From Diospyros lotus (taxonomy: Eukaryota; Streptophyta; Magnoliopsida; Ericales; Ebenaceae), in assembly GCF_014633365.1 (NCBI RefSeq), contig NC_068338.1, positions 49,921,716-49,985,715 on the forward strand: a stretch of DNA of 64,000 nucleotides, written 5' to 3'. The notes under the pieces are model-generated. The model saw only the letters and a program-made list of their open reading frames with translations, was not told the DNA's origin and ran no database searches. The position numbers and the translations under genes are program-made. Below are positions 24,258 to 38,310 of the stretch, in pieces. How positions within the stretch are numbered: the first letter of the stretch is position 1; every line of letters begins with the position of its first letter.

Positions 24258-25196
24258 AAACCTGCATCTCAAGTGCATAACAAACTGAAACTCATGCATA
24301 ACATGCCATGCAATCTCATAAACTGACACAGGTATCAACTGCATAAGTAACAATGCACATATACAGGATCTTGGGGCCCAAATAAGGAATGCACTACCAC
24401 CCAAGTTCTTATCACAAACCTGCTACTACCTTGAAGGCAGACTGTACTTGTACTATGAGCCGAAGCTCGCCTGGGTAGGAGCAATCACACCCTCTGGCCC
24501 ACATAAGTGACCAAAATAAAAAGTTAGGCACTCCAAGGCATCCTTAAGTTACTCGGTTCGAGAAAGCCCGACACCGTACAACTGTATTTCAAAACTGGCG
24601 CCATGACAATGCAAGTGCAACATATAAGGGTGGCGTAGTAGACCGAACAGGATACAAAGCCCCCACAAGCCAAGCATCTCGCTAAGCCTCGCCCAACTAG
24701 TAAAACACACGCCAAATGCAAATGCTCGAGTCTACCAACTACAGATAAATATAACATGATCGTGTAACAAGCACTCGAGTGTAAATGAATCACACAAATT
24801 ACATAAACCCGACTTGAGTGTACGATTATTACTATTATTATTATTAAGGAAGAAAGATAATAATAAAAATAACATTACATGCTCTTACTAATATTGTCTA
24901 AAACTATTATTATTTATTTAGTTACCTCAAATTGTACTTATAGACTTTAAGCAACATTTACACAAATGTATATATACATATATATATATAAACACTTTAT
25001 GCTCCCAATGCTCAAGGACGTGCTGCCTGCCACTTCCAACTTTCAACATACATTACAACATAAGAGGAGCAACCGAACAGAAAAACAGTCAGCTCCCTCT
25101 CGGCCATATAGAGCCTCTGTAACATGCTACTACATATATATGAAAACACTTCTTTCTAAAACTCATCAACACATACAACTCAAACACCCCTACGAC
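24258..25196. other. No recognised gene
   Basis: Mixed-composition DNA with an ATT/TTA microsatellite at 24826-24846 and a (TA)n run near 24975. The 89-codon minus frame (24524-24793) has no recognisable features. Confidence 0.5.
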
Positions 25197-25199
25197 TTA

Positions 25200-27230
25200 C
25201 ACTACAAGAAATTCGGGATTTAGCGACGGTATTTTAGCGACGGACATTTCTATCGTTATATTGAGAGGGAACAGCGACGAATTTACACCATAAAACTAGC
25301 GACGGATTAGAGACGGATTGGCGAGGGAAATTAGCGACGGAAAAATATTCCGTCGCTAAATTAGAATTTCAGCGATGGAAGAATAAATCCGTTGCTAATT
25401 TTAGTGACGGATTAATAATTTCGTCGCTGAAATTTAAAAATAAAAGGAAAATAAAATTAATTTTTTATGTAGAGACGGAATAAATTTTCTATCGCTAATT
25501 TCAGCGACGGAATAAATTTTCTATCACTAATAGCCCGTCGTTAATTTACAATGGATTAATATTTCCATCGCTAGATAAAAAATTAATTTTGTTTTCCTTT
25601 TATTTTTATATTTCAACGATGGAATTATTAATCCATCGCTAAAATTAGCGACGGATTTATTCTTTTGTCGCTGAAATAAAAAAATGGAAAATTAATTGTG
25701 CCGACGGAATAGTTAATCCGTCGCTAAATATAATTTTCCTTTTAGTTTTTTTTCTTTTTGTAAATATATTGTGATCATTATAAAAACTAGTGATGAACAT
25801 GTGTAATACATGGGAAAGTTTAATTTAAAAATAAGAAAATAAACTTGTTATTTTAAATAATTTTAACAAAATTGATAATTATAATTTATTTTAATCTTGA
25901 ATCATTTATCAAAATTTAAGTTTAATTAATTATTCGCTATTTAATATGCTAATAGAGAACACTTTTAATTTAATATACTGTCATTCAATATGCTAAAAGT
26001 CAAATACAAAGCATATGACATATAAAATCATTATCAATACACATGCAAGTGGATAATGCAGACAAAAAAAGATCATACGTTTCGTTTGATGATTTTTTCG
26101 TTAAATATCATTTATTTTTATCTCTATACACATCAACTTTATCTTGATTGGGTATATATTAAATACTTATATGATATATATTATTTTTATTTGACAAATA
26201 ACTTGTGGTCATTATCTTTGGCCTTTTCGAGTACATTGGCTAATTTCTCAAACGTGCCAATTTTTAGGAAATGTTTAAATAAATAATTTAATATATTAAA
26301 TTAATTTATTAAATTTATAATATAAATAAATATTAATTATCGAATGTTGGTTTACTAATTATGTTCCAGTTTGAGAATTGTGTTGCCTCAAAGAAATTAA
26401 TTATCGAATGGTATGTTTTTAACTCGTGTGTTCATTTGGATGCCATCAATTTAGCTGTTCTGTTCTTGGCAGCTTAATTCATACAAATTAATCTAAACGA
26501 CTAATCGGTTCAATAGTTATTTTTCAGAATTTTTGTTTGAAGAAAATAAATAATTAATATTAATTATACACATAGAATGAAAAATCATGTTGTTTATTAT
26601 CGTAAAAAAAATGCCCCTTCTGATTAAAAAAAACAAACCAGTCAAAGACAATTTTTATAACATACAAGACTTGTTTTTGACAATTGAACAACCCTTGTTT
26701 TATAACATAATGTAGATGTGATGTTAACCCCTTAATTTATTTGAAACTTGTTTTTGGTATACTTATTTGGAATATATTTAAAAGTAAATTCAACATATAT
26801 TTAATTATTAAATATTAAACAAAAAATAAGAAAGAGGTGGGAATCTCCTTGCCTCTTTCTCTTGGCCAAATCCCCCCCTTTAAAAATCCCCCAAATCAGA
26901 ACCCCTTCTCCCCTTCTACAAACCCTTATTCTCTCTTCTTCCCCTTCTTCTCCCTACAAACCCTTCTCCGCCGCCCTAGCTCTCTCTGGCTCTCTCACCT
27001 TTGCTCGCTGCATCGCCCTCACGGCTCACCCTCGCCCTCGCTCGCTACATCGCCCTAGCCTCTTATTCTTGCTCGCGGCTCACTCACTGCCTCGCCCTAG
27101 CCTCTCGCTCTCGCTCGCTGCCTCACCCTCGCCCTCGCCTCGCCTTGCCTCTAGCTTTCTTGCTCTCGCTCGCTCGATCAAGGTTTAGCTGTTTCTTTTT
27201 CTTGAAACTTGAATGCTATTAAAAGCTATT
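25200..27230 (+). mobile_element. CACTA element B, 5' part only
   Basis: It starts CACTACAAGAAATTCGGG, has dense TTAGCGACGGA/TCCGTCGCTAA repeats (25215-25740), an AT-rich stretch, and a CT/CG-rich leader (26850-27183) ending at AAG with a following GTTTAGC, a possible intron start. It aligns with element A across the terminal 150 bp. No 3' terminus or transposase frame follows; a decayed hAT gene lies next. Leader frames are low-complexity Ser/Pro/Leu and not genes. Confidence 0.7.
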
Positions 27231-27640
27231 TGTTTTTGTTTTGTGGTATTTTAATGCTATTGAAACTTGAATGTTATTTGAATGCTCGAGGTTTAGCTGT
27301 TTCTTGAAACTTGAATGCTATTGAAACTTGAATGCTATTTGTTTCTGTTTTGGTGTATGTGACAGTGCATACAGTGTTTTGGAATTTTGTGGATGAAAAA
27401 GTGAAGTCAAGATGAATGCATGTATATATGTGTGTGTGTGTGTGTGTGTGTGCGTGAGGTGAATGGATAGATCTAGACTGATTGAGCAGACGACAATGAT
27501 ATTTTACTTCAAAAATGGCAGAATGTATTGCAATATCAGTGAACAGATGAGCCAAAGGGCTTAGAATGCAGTTAATCTATGCATCAATCACATTTGACTA
27601 CTTTAATAACGAAGAAAAAAGTATCTCAATCATGTACTCA
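27231..27640. repeat. Short tandem repeats and (GT)n
   Basis: GAAACTTGAATGCTATT recurs several times at 27205-27340, and a (TG)n microsatellite lies at 27430-27452. No exon is recognised. Confidence 0.6.
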
Positions 27641-29197
27641 ATACATTAACGCTTGAAATTTTCTTGCTTTAACGCTTTCAATACGACTTTCCCAACATGT
27701 TTGTGATAATGGTTTAAGTGTCAAATATAAAACATGATCTTGTAAAATTTTTCATCTTTTTGTAGAAGAAGAAAATAATGTGTATATGCGTTGTGTGACT
27801 CCAAAAAATGTCATAGCATCAGCACATGAATTAGCCATATCACAAAGCACTAAATTAAGACTGTGACAACCACATGGTGTATAAAATGCTCTAGAATTTA
27901 TATCTAATAATCTTTTTTGCACACCTTGTTGTTTACCTTTCATATTAGATCAATTATCATATCTTTGTCCTCTTACATTATTTATATCAAGTTCAAGATT
28001 TTGTATTTTATTTGTGAGTACATTAAAAATACCTTGACCAGATGTATCATCCACTTTTAAAAAATCTACAAAATACTCTTCTATTTTTATTGGATTTGTT
28101 GAAATATCTACACATCTTAATATAAAAGACATTTGTTCTTGATGACTTGCATCTGGGGTATAATCAAGTATAATTGAAAAATATTTTGATTCTTTGATTT
28201 TTTTAATAATGATATTTCTTATTTCTAATGCTAAAATATTTATCAACTCATTTTGTATATTATGACCAAGGTAATGACTATGAATTTCTCCATTTTGTAT
28301 GCGTCTAAGGTGTTCTTGCATTATTGGATCAAATTCAGCAATCGTTTCAATTAAACTCAAAAAATTTCCATTATTATCTTGATAAATCTTCTCATTTGTA
28401 CCACGAAATGCCAAATTATTTTTTGAAAGATTTTTTACAATAGTAATAAGTCTTATTAGTACATTATTCTAATGCTCTTTCTCTTTATTTATTTTCTCTT
28501 GTAAATGTTTATCAATTGTTTTATTTTTAACTAATCTCATTTCAGCATCAACCCAAGTATTCATATTTATAACATGCTCATTACTTGTTTCATGACTTTT
28601 AAGTTTAGTACTAAGATTTTTCCAATCTCCACATCCTTCATTTGCTAATTGACCTATATTTGATTTCAAACTAAATAATCTACAACAATAACAAAATACT
28701 TTATCTAATTCTTTTGAATATACTAACCATTTGCTATCATGTTTTTCTCCATTTGGTAAATTTCGAATATAATGAATTGTAGAAAAGTGTCTAGAATTTT
28801 TATCTCTTGAAAAATTTAAAGCATGTCTAATTGGACCTTTCTCAACTAATAAATCAATTAATCTTGAGTCTAAATTTTTCCATTGTGCTGGATCATAAAT
28901 ATTTTTAATAGTTGTTTCATTTTTATTCTCATTTATTAAAACATCTTCTTCTAAATTTTCTTCATATTCTTCACTATTTTTTGGTGAATTTAAATTATTA
29001 TCCTCAAAAATTTCTTCACAATTTTCATCTAATTTTTCATTTAAATCTTCATTTGATTTTTCTAATATTTATTGTTTAGTATTAATAACAAATCTATCAA
29101 GTGCACCTTTTTGGGATTGGGATTGAATTAATTCTTCTACTTTTCTTTTTTTCTTACGTTTTTTCAAACCATAATCATATTTTCTACCGAGACCCAT
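27641..29197 (-). pseudogene. Decayed hAT transposase-like gene (TTF zinc finger, DUF4371)
   Basis: The start at 29197 gives a basic N-terminus with KKRKKKRKVEELIQSQ and KGALDRF, typical of TTF-type zinc-finger/hAT proteins. A TTF-type zinc-finger region follows (CYCCRLFS…NEGCGDWKNL…HETSNEH), then a DUF4371 part ([43 protein letters not shown]) and LSQTCWESRIESVKA. Four in-frame stops lie at 29069, 28469, 27950 and 27752. Homology ends at 27641, before the C-terminal dimerisation domain. It is a dead, C-terminally truncated copy. Confidence 0.85.
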
Positions 29198-29220
29198 TTT
29201 TTATTCAAACAATATTAATT

Positions 29221-29320
29221 NNNNNNNNNNNNNNNNNNNNNNNNNNNNNNNNNNNNNNNNNNNNNNNNNNNNNNNNNNNNNNNNNNNNNNNNNNNNNNNN
29301 NNNNNNNNNNNNNNNNNNNN
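29221..29320. other. Assembly gap of 100 N
   Basis: Exactly 100 unknown bases, the usual placeholder for a scaffold join of unknown size. It sits between the two copies of the duplicated block, next to a purine-rich low-complexity tract. Confidence 0.98.
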
Positions 29321-30530
29321 AAAAAGAAAAGAAAGAAAAAAAAGAAGGAAAAAAAAAAAAATGATGGAAAAAAAATCCTAGAAAAATCCCAAAAGATAGG
29401 AAACTTTATTTCGGTGATATCTTGGAGATTTTGGTGGAAAAAAAAATAAAAAAAACGGCAGGGCACGCATGTCGGGAATAGGGGCACGCATATCGAGGAA
29501 ACCGAAGATGCTGAGTTAAGGTAAGTAAAATCTCCTAGAAAATTTTAGAAATTCAAGAATATTATTTTATGAATTTTCGCAGTGAAATATTTGAGAAAAT
29601 ATTTTAGAAATGTTTAGTTTGGATTTATTGAAGAAAATTAGGAGAAATAGAAGAAAATTATAGAAAATGCCGTAAATTATGGAAAAATAGGTTTTAATGT
29701 TTATTTAAATAATTATGGTGATTAGAATGCTTTTAGGTTGAAATTGAAGAGACTTGTGCAATTTTGAGGATGGCACGCAAATCGAGGCGATGTAAGAGAC
29801 AAGGCACGAATATCGAGGTAGCTCGATAAGCTTGAGAGGTAAGAGGTACTTCCTTGAAAATATTTTTCATCATATTGACATGCCTTGATATGTATCCATC
29901 ACGTAGAATGCATCCATGACATGACTATGAAATGCATAAATACACGTTGATATCATTGATCACACGCATATGAGGCCGTAGGAGTACGAACTGGCACCGC
30001 TGCCTTACCAAGGTGCACCCATACACTCCGGCTTCGAAAGAGGTGGCTGCTAAAATGGTAGGTAGCATGAGGGGTGCAGTTGACACCTACGATGAAAGAC
30101 ATTGCATAAACTCATGACATAACATTATGTACCCTACTTAGATGGTTCATCATCTAACTTGGGTTTGCCCCTGGAACATTCAACGTTCCAGTCGGGACTT
30201 GCAGAGATGATTCGAGAGAATGGTGATATGTAGTGACGTGAGACGTCAAGAAGCGAGTAAATGTATCATGTTATGTTGTAATATGAGTAGTTTAAGAATT
30301 ATGTACATTGTATTGTCAGACGCTTATGAATTTAACTCTGTAATGAATGTCATGTCTAGTTATTATTAATGAGCAGGTTCGATTCAGCTTCCGCTTTGTA
30401 TTTATTTTCTAGTGTAGATATCTCGCACTAGATAAGGTCTTAGGGAATTTCGGGATAATGTAAAGAAAAAAAAAAAGAAAATACCAAATTTCTTAAGGCA
30501 TAACACGCCCTAAAGAAGTGGGCTGTTACA
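29321..30530 (+). mobile_element. Right part of the solo LTR (second copy)
   Basis: Counterpart of 7295-8503, ending GGGCTGTTACA and followed by TGCCC as on the left. The LTR start is absent because contig B begins inside it. Confidence 0.85.
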
Positions 30531-31586
30531 TGCCCGAGCTCATGTATCTCCTTTGTTATTGATAAAATATTATTTTTTTGCCATTTATTTCCCATTATTG
30601 GTTATTAATAAAAGTAAATCATTGTAGAAAAAAAAAGAAGAAATAGAAAGGAACTAAACTCAACACAAATTTGTTAAATCAACGTAAAATAGTAAATTAA
30701 AGATTATAAACACATAGAGGAGAATCAAACAATCATATATGCCAAAGAGATTAATTTTTCTCTTAAAAAAGAATTTCAAAAGTGTTTCTTAATTATACAG
30801 TTCAGGGTTATAATAAGTTTGTGTCAAACGATACTCAAATTAACGAGGATGGATTGAGGATCTCTAACCAATATAGCAATTAACAAAGTTGTAACGATAA
30901 GTTATCAATAAATTTTACTTCCTAAAAGAAAAAAGAGATTATGTTGTCAGATTCTAAACAATTTTACAAGTGTTTAATTCTTATAATTAGATACTTTATT
31001 TCCCAAATCAAAGGTGATTCAACACTTCCGACCCATGCCACACAATGAGGGATAGCATCAATTAACTTGTCGTAAATCAAACAATCAAGTGTATAAAACC
31101 ACCATTTGTATAGTAAAAGAGAAAAAGGGTAAAAGTATACACATTCTATTTACATTTTCATGGATGAAAGGATTAATTATAAAAGAATCTGCAAACTACA
31201 ACATATACTGAATTTCCCAATTTACAATACTTTATTAGAATGAATGATTTAACCATTAAACAATCTTAATTGCATTAACCCAATACTCGCGGGTAATAAT
31301 CTTTACATTAATGATCACATTCACATATTTTATTGCATAAATATTTGGTGGTTAATTAAATTGCAAGATCTGCAACCCGCCCAATCTTTATAGCAATGGC
31401 TGAAATGAATAATAAATAAGACAATTAGAAATAAACTATCGTCACATAATGTTCTTGAACATTATATAAAGATTACGAGAAGTAAGGAATACTATTTGTA
31501 TTTACATCAAATTTTAAGAGTGCAGAATGAAGTTTATCTAAATAAACAAAAATTAAGCAAGATGTAGCATCCAGAACAATTATTAC

Positions 31587-32333
31587 CACAAGTCCCCGGG
31601 TATATAAATTGTTCTCCTCCATTTGTTTGGCCGATTCTAGCCTCCCAACTATAGTCGGCAAGGCACCTGTAAGACACCGTAACAGTATATGAACAAGAGT
31701 TTGTGGACTAATTCAGAATTCAAGATTTTTTCTACTAAAACCAGGCAGAGCTAAAATTTTGTTAACTGAATTTTGTGCATTCTGCAGAAACATGGAGTCT
31801 CTCTTTTGCAATCCCATAAGCTAAATAATTGGAAAAAAAAAAATGGGGAAAACTAATAAGGCTTAATTAGTAGCATAACTGTTCGAAAATATTACCTGAT
31901 TCTTCATATGGGGTTGTTAATTTTATCCCCCAACCATGCAAATGCATCCAATTGTGTTGGTGAGGCCAATGACATTGCGAGTGAGATCTTAACAAGATGT
32001 AAAAGCAAGCAGGTGTGCCAAGGGATAAAACACGATGCTTCTTAATCCGTTTTCTAATCCCCTGTGCACGAGACTCCTCATTCTCTAATAGTCTATATTC
32101 TCTACAAAGAGAAGTACATAAAGATATCATGCACAATACAGTGATCATGAATTAACATTATCAAGTGTTAATAAAAAAGAAAATTGAGAAGTACATTTTT
32201 TTGCTTTGATCTGTATGAAGATTTCTACTTTCTGATTGCTCCATCATGTCACTTCTGATGTAGATGTGCAACTCCAAGAGAGCATGTTCTTCGAACACCC
32301 AAAAGAAGGAAAAGCAATCGATAAGGCAATAAA
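31587..32333 (-). pseudogene. Exon remnant F1 (second copy)
   Basis: Counterpart of 9564-10310, with exon blocks at 31666-31587 and 32101-31896 and a block ending at 32195. The encoded words are identical to the left copy. Confidence 0.45.
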
Positions 32334-32903
32334 AGTAAAGAAGCGGTGAAGTTTGTCTCGTGAGGCAATAGATATATAACCAATGTCAACCAATGCATGT
32401 CATACGTTTAGACATTTATGTGTCAATTAGTCCGAGTTTTGTTGCTGAAAACCAATGCATGTTATACATGTAGACTTTTATGTGTCAAGTAATTCGAGTT
32501 TAGTCTGTAACAACCAATGCATGTTATACATCTAGACTTTTACGTGTCAAATAGTCTGAGTTTTGCATAATTAAGTTCTAGTTGTAATAAAATAGTCGAA
32601 ACTGACAAAAGCTTTAAAACGTAAGAATAAAAAAATGAGTTACTCGATTTAAAAAAAAAATAAGAATCAAAATTAGCTGTAACTAACCTCGGCTCAAAAA
32701 GGTGTAAAAAAAAAAAGATGCAGAAAATTATAATAAAATTCCCTAACCATGCATTTTAGCAATTGATAATGAATACATGTCATTCATTTAGGCTTTTGCA
32801 TCTCAACCTCAAGTAATTTGTGTCCCACTCTGTTTTACTTTTATTGTGACTAATACTACTAACTGACAAAAAAAAAAAAAATTATAATGTAAAAGTGATA
32901 AAG

Positions 32904-35900
32904 TGTAACATCTTGGTATCTTGAAAAATAATTAATTTTTATATTTAAAATGATTTGTTTATAATTTACTAGTTATTTATGGATTTGAGAATTTTAATAG
33001 GAGAAATTATAATTATTGTGTTCTTGTGATTGTAAGTTTGTAAAATTTTTGGGATTTAAGTATAATTTCGAAAAATGGGAACTAAGATTAGTATATAATT
33101 AGTTGGTGCAAATATAATAGTAAAGGTGTTGGCAGCTCAGGCAGTCGGGTCTTGGGTTCGCGTCCAGGAGAGGCGCGCTAGAATTATTTTTGGAGGCATA
33201 CACGCGTGAGGCCATGAAAGCGGCCGTGCGTGGCCATGCGGAAACGGGCGCGACATGCGGGGCCATGTGTGGCACGGGCCCAGCGAGCGGAGTTAGGTTG
33301 GCTGCCAGAGCTTGCGTTGCAGAAAGAAGGACTACGTGGGCAGAATAATTCATCAAAAGAAGAATAAATGGGAAAATTAAGTAAATAAAGAAGAATAGGT
33401 GGACAATGATGAAACTTGAGTGGAGATTATTATATACTTATACCACCTGAATCAAATTCCCTATAAATAAGAAGATTGGCAGCGTGAGGGGAAGAAGTAA
33501 GAGGTAATGTGAGCTTTAGTAGCAAGATAAGTGCAAAACATCTGAAATTAGATGGAAATCAATTTTAGTAATTTTTTTTTATCTTATTATGTTTAATTTT
33601 TGTTAGAAGAATTTTGAGGAATAATAATTAGTGATTTCAATGTTGTAAAGAAATATTTCAAAAGAGGGCTATCAAGCTATCATAAACAAATTCTGCAGGA
33701 GTTAATATGTTTTTTATGCAAATTATAGTGTCATGAATTGTATATGATGACAGGGGAATTGTAAGGACCCACTCACGAATGTGCCCGCTAGCATAGGACA
33801 TTCGAAAGGAGATCATCACAAGGATGATATAGAACAATACCTCAAAATAAACACACACATTTATCTATTTTCACGTAGCGGAATATCAATAACTTTCGTT
33901 ACAAACCAATGTTGATACATCTAGGCTCTTAGGCCATACAAACCGAATATGAGGCTCTAATGTAAAACAACAATTTAAAATCTCATCAATCTACCTCACC
34001 AAAACGCAATTAGGATCTCCGAGTTGAGTGCCTCTGTACACCACTACCCTTGGGTTGTAGTCCCACTGGACTCGCCCTTAATGACTGCTTTACCTTTACC
34101 TGGAATGGCATAAGAAGATCAAGTGAGCCACAAGGCTCAGCAAGTTCTAGTACAAAGGAGCAGTATGAAGAAAGAGAAATCATGATGACACCGAGAGGAG
34201 TGTACAACGATTTCATAACAATATTCAATTATATAAGTCGAAAATCATATCTCATAGAATTATAAATTTCAATTTTTTGTTCATGTATAATCATACAAGT
34301 GCATACATCATAAATATAAATCCCATAGGCTCATAAGCCACGATGCAAAATATGCATTAATCATCATATCAGTAAATCAACACATAACGTATCGAGCACA
34401 ACCTGCCGGGCTATGGCCACCTCGTCCCGCGTCTGGCGCTCCTAGGGTACCCTTTATTTCCGCGCAAAATAATAAGTGCACTAAGAACATATATATATGA
34501 GCATCATGTACATGTATGCATCATGTATGCATTTACCAGCAATGTAAAATTTAAATTCTCGTTCTCAATATACATTTAATACCATTGAAGAATGTTATGG
34601 CAAAAATTGTTATTTTTCCACCATACAATCGCTCTAATACATTAAGTAAATGTTTAATTAATATTAATAAAAATTTTCGGATGGGTACTGTAGCGGGGTA
34701 CTATACGGATACGGTATGGTACTGTAGCAAGATACTGTATGTATACTGTACGAATACGGTATCATACTATAGCGAGATACTATATGGTATTGTATCGAGA
34801 TACTGTATAGGTACTGTATGGTACTGTATCGAGATACTGTATCGAGATACTATATAGGTACTGTATGGTACTGTATTGAGATACTGTATAGGTACTGTAT
34901 CAAGATACTGTATAGGTACTATATTGAGATACTGTATAGGTATTGTATGGTACTGTATTGAGATACTGTATAGGTACTGTATTGAGATACTGTATAGATA
35001 CTATATGGTACTGTAGCATCCGAATTTTTCACACATTAACTTGATATTTTTCCACAATTTCATGGGACATTCGGGTATAGACATTAATTATCCAAACATC
35101 ATTCACATATAAGATATACCAATAAATACACTACAATGAGCAATAAAGGTGAACAAACTCCCATCATAATGGAGGTGAAAAATGCCATTCACAGAATAAT
35201 ATTAGGGTGAATCAAACCCCTTTTGAGACATCAAATAGACTCACAATATTTAGGAATTTTATACTATGTAGATAGAAAAAATTTAATAGAGATGCTACAC
35301 ATGGAAGGGGAGAAAAATAAAAGAAGAAGAAGAAAGGATACTTGCCTGAGGATGAATAAATCAAGATGAAGCACCCGCACAGAAGCTTCAATTGCCATAG
35401 AAAATTTAACAGAATAGAAGCAGTAGAGAAGAAAAAGAATGCGTATCAGATGAGGAAGAAGAAGAAGAAGAAGAAGTCGGGAGGGAGAAGAAGAAAAGGA
35501 GATAAAGAGGAAGAAAAAAAATGTGTAAAAAAAAGAAGTGAAAGAAGAAAGTAGGAGTAAAAGGAAAAAGAAGAAGTAAAAGGAGGAGTGAAAGAAGAAA
35601 GGAGAAGTAAAAGAGGGAGTGAAAAACAATAAAGAAGAAGTAAAAGAAAAGGTGAAAGAAGAAAAAGAAAGGAGGGTTGGGAAGTAATGATGCGTAGATG
35701 GTGGGTGTTTATTTATTTATTTATTTTTGTATTGGGCTTAAGCCCAAATAAATGGCCCATCTTCTATTTCCTTAAAGGCCCAAGCCCAACTCTTAGCCCA
35801 CTTGCCTTAAATAAATTGAAGCCCAACTCATTATCCCATCCATTTAATTTAAACCCATACATACAAGCCCATAGATCTATTTCAACATTAAGAATCAAAT

Positions 35901-36188
35901 TTGCTCAACTTATATAATAACTAAAATAAGTTAATACATCATTCTAAAATTCTAAACCCAATAATGGGTCGTTACAGGAATGCTTAGGCATGAGGCTATG
36001 AATTTTTGACCGAACAAAGCTCGTGTTAGGGTCCCAAGAAAAATTATATGGGGTTACAAGAGTTTATGATGGATGAGATGAACAGACTTACATGCATGTT
36101 TTATTTCATATTTTTCTATATTTGTTATGAATTATAATTTGTTATTTTTCATATTATTTTTATTGAGTTTCAGGACTCACCTCTTATA
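32904..36188 (+). mobile_element. TGTAACATC LTR with nested solo LTR (second copy)
   Basis: Counterpart of 10881-14165. The nested family X LTR is at 33760-35976 with GGAAT on both sides, and its GTACTGTA array is at 34683-35019. Confidence 0.7.
33760..35976 (-). mobile_element. Solo LTR family X member 2 (second copy)
   Basis: Counterpart of 11737-13953 with the same termini and target-site duplication. Confidence 0.85.
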
Positions 36189-38277
36189 CACTACAAGAAA
36201 TTCAAGTTTTAGTAACAAAAGTTTTCGTCGGTGATGGAGTAAGGGAAATTTTTTTTGTAAATTAGCGACGGATCAACGATGGATTAGCGACGCAAATTAG
36301 TGACGGAATATTATTTCGTAGCTAAAGTAATAAAAAAATTAAAAACCAAAATGTTTTAAAAATCTAGCGATGAAAATTTCATTCTGTCGCTAATTTGGCT
36401 ATGGAATATTAAATCCGTCACTAATTTTAGCGATGGAAAATTGTTCGTCGCTAAAAGTTTTAAAAAAATAATTTTTTTACGTATTTAGCGACGGAATATG
36501 GTTTCCGTTGTTATTTTTAGCGACAGAATCCGTCGCTAATTACATAATTTTTTTTTCTAAAAATTAGCAATGGATATTTTTTCGTCACTAAATCAGCGAC
36601 GGATTCTCCAAATCAGTCGCTAAAATTTATTTTTTATTTTTTTGTTATTTAAATAAATATTAAAATTAATTTATTTATTTTAAATTTTACAAAACGGATT
36701 ATTATTTCCGTCTCTAAATTTTGCTATAGAATAAATTTTTATAGTTATTTTTTAAAAAATTAAAAATAAATTTTCTAATTAGCATCCATAGCTAAATTGA
36801 AAAAATAAATAAATAATTTTAGCCCAAATCCGTCACTGATTTAGCAACAGAATATTCAAAATATCGCAAATTTTAATTTTCCTTTTATTTTTTGATTTTT
36901 TAATCAATTAATTTATAAATATTTAAACTTGGATGAATATTTAAAATTTATAAAAAATAAATATATTAATATATAAATATAAAAAAATTAAAATAAATTT
37001 AAAATTAAATATACATTTAAACATGAAATATAAAAAAATTAATTTGTAAAATTTAAAATTTTAATTTAAATAAATATATTAAGTTTAAAAAACATAATAA
37101 TATTTTTAAATTCTAAATATATTAATTAATATATTTTATGTGCATAAAATATAAAATATATTAAATGTATGATAATTAACTATTGGTAATATTTATTAAA
37201 TGTGTACAAAATGTAAACAAACACTACATTTGAAAAATAAATAAAAAGTTTAAAAATCATAATATTGTTAAAAATTTTATTATTTTAAATTTTAAAAATA
37301 ACAAAAATAAAACAATATTAAGAGATTATATTATATAGAAATGAGTCTAGGGGCTATCTTGTCAGTTTCTTTTTTTTTATAAATAAATTTTTTTTTTTAC
37401 TAAACTAAGATACAATTTTAGTGAAACTATAATTTCACTTCAAACACAAAATTGACTTATGTATCAAAATGTTTACAGGTGATCTCATTCGCGTCCTAAA
37501 CTTGTTTTTCTCTTTACAAGCCTCTTGAAGATGTCAAGAGACACTCTCTTGAATCTTTATCGAGACATTCTCTCACATAAAACTATTCATTCAATAAATG
37601 CATTTTTTATAATTTGGATTACTATTCATTCAATAAATTGTAAGTAAGACTAACGATTTTGTACTTTTGCATTTGTACAATTTGTATTTTAATTTCTTAA
37701 GAAGAATATTGTTTCACATATGTTTTTAAGTTTTGGATTTATGGTGTAATTAGCTTGTTCAAGATTTTAAAACTAAAGTTAATGTTTTTTTCATATATTT
37801 TGAATCGATATTAAACACATACAAATTATTTTTCATTAAACATTTTTGGTCCCTAATCTTATTTTTCTTATATTTTTTATTTTTTATGCATTAAATTATT
37901 TTTGTGACATTTTTATTTAATATTCGTTTAAATACCAAAAAATAAAAAAATGAAAAATTAATTTTAGATTTATAATATATCAAACTTATTTATTATAATT
38001 ATTAGATTTATAATATAATTATATTTTTAAATAAATATTAATTTGATGTAATAATTTAAATTATTTTATTACCATATTTTAGATTATTATTTTATTAGTT
38101 ATCATAATCATACATTATTTTATTTTTATTAATTAAATAATTAATAATATTATTTCATAAATTATTTTATATTTATTTAACAAACAAATATTTCAAAAAA
38201 AAAAAAAAAAAATTGTGGGCGGGAGATGCCCCCACCTTCTTCCCCAAATCCCCAATTTTTTTTACCTTAACTGACCC

Positions 38278-38310
<33 letters not shown>

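Larger units (their letters stand above)
7295..29220 (+). repeat. Left copy of the 21.9 kb duplicated block (contig A end)
   Basis: Every landmark here recurs 22,022 to 22,026 bp to the right, in the same order and strand: LTR right end, exon remnants, nested LTR with its GGAAT target copies, CACTA ends, tandem units and hAT pseudogene. The copy ends at the first N. Differences seen are mainly single-base indels in homopolymers, microsatellite length changes and a few substitutions. I interpret it as one locus assembled twice. Confidence 0.9.

Noticed and set aside
25200..25740. Independent foldback MITE
   Set aside because: The inverted GCGACGGA words are the subterminal repeats expected next to a CACTA terminus; no second terminus closes a small element.
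26056..26286. 76-codon Tyr/Leu-rich frame
   Set aside because: AT-rich interior of CACTA element B; composition is like the surrounding non-coding DNA and there is no homology signal.
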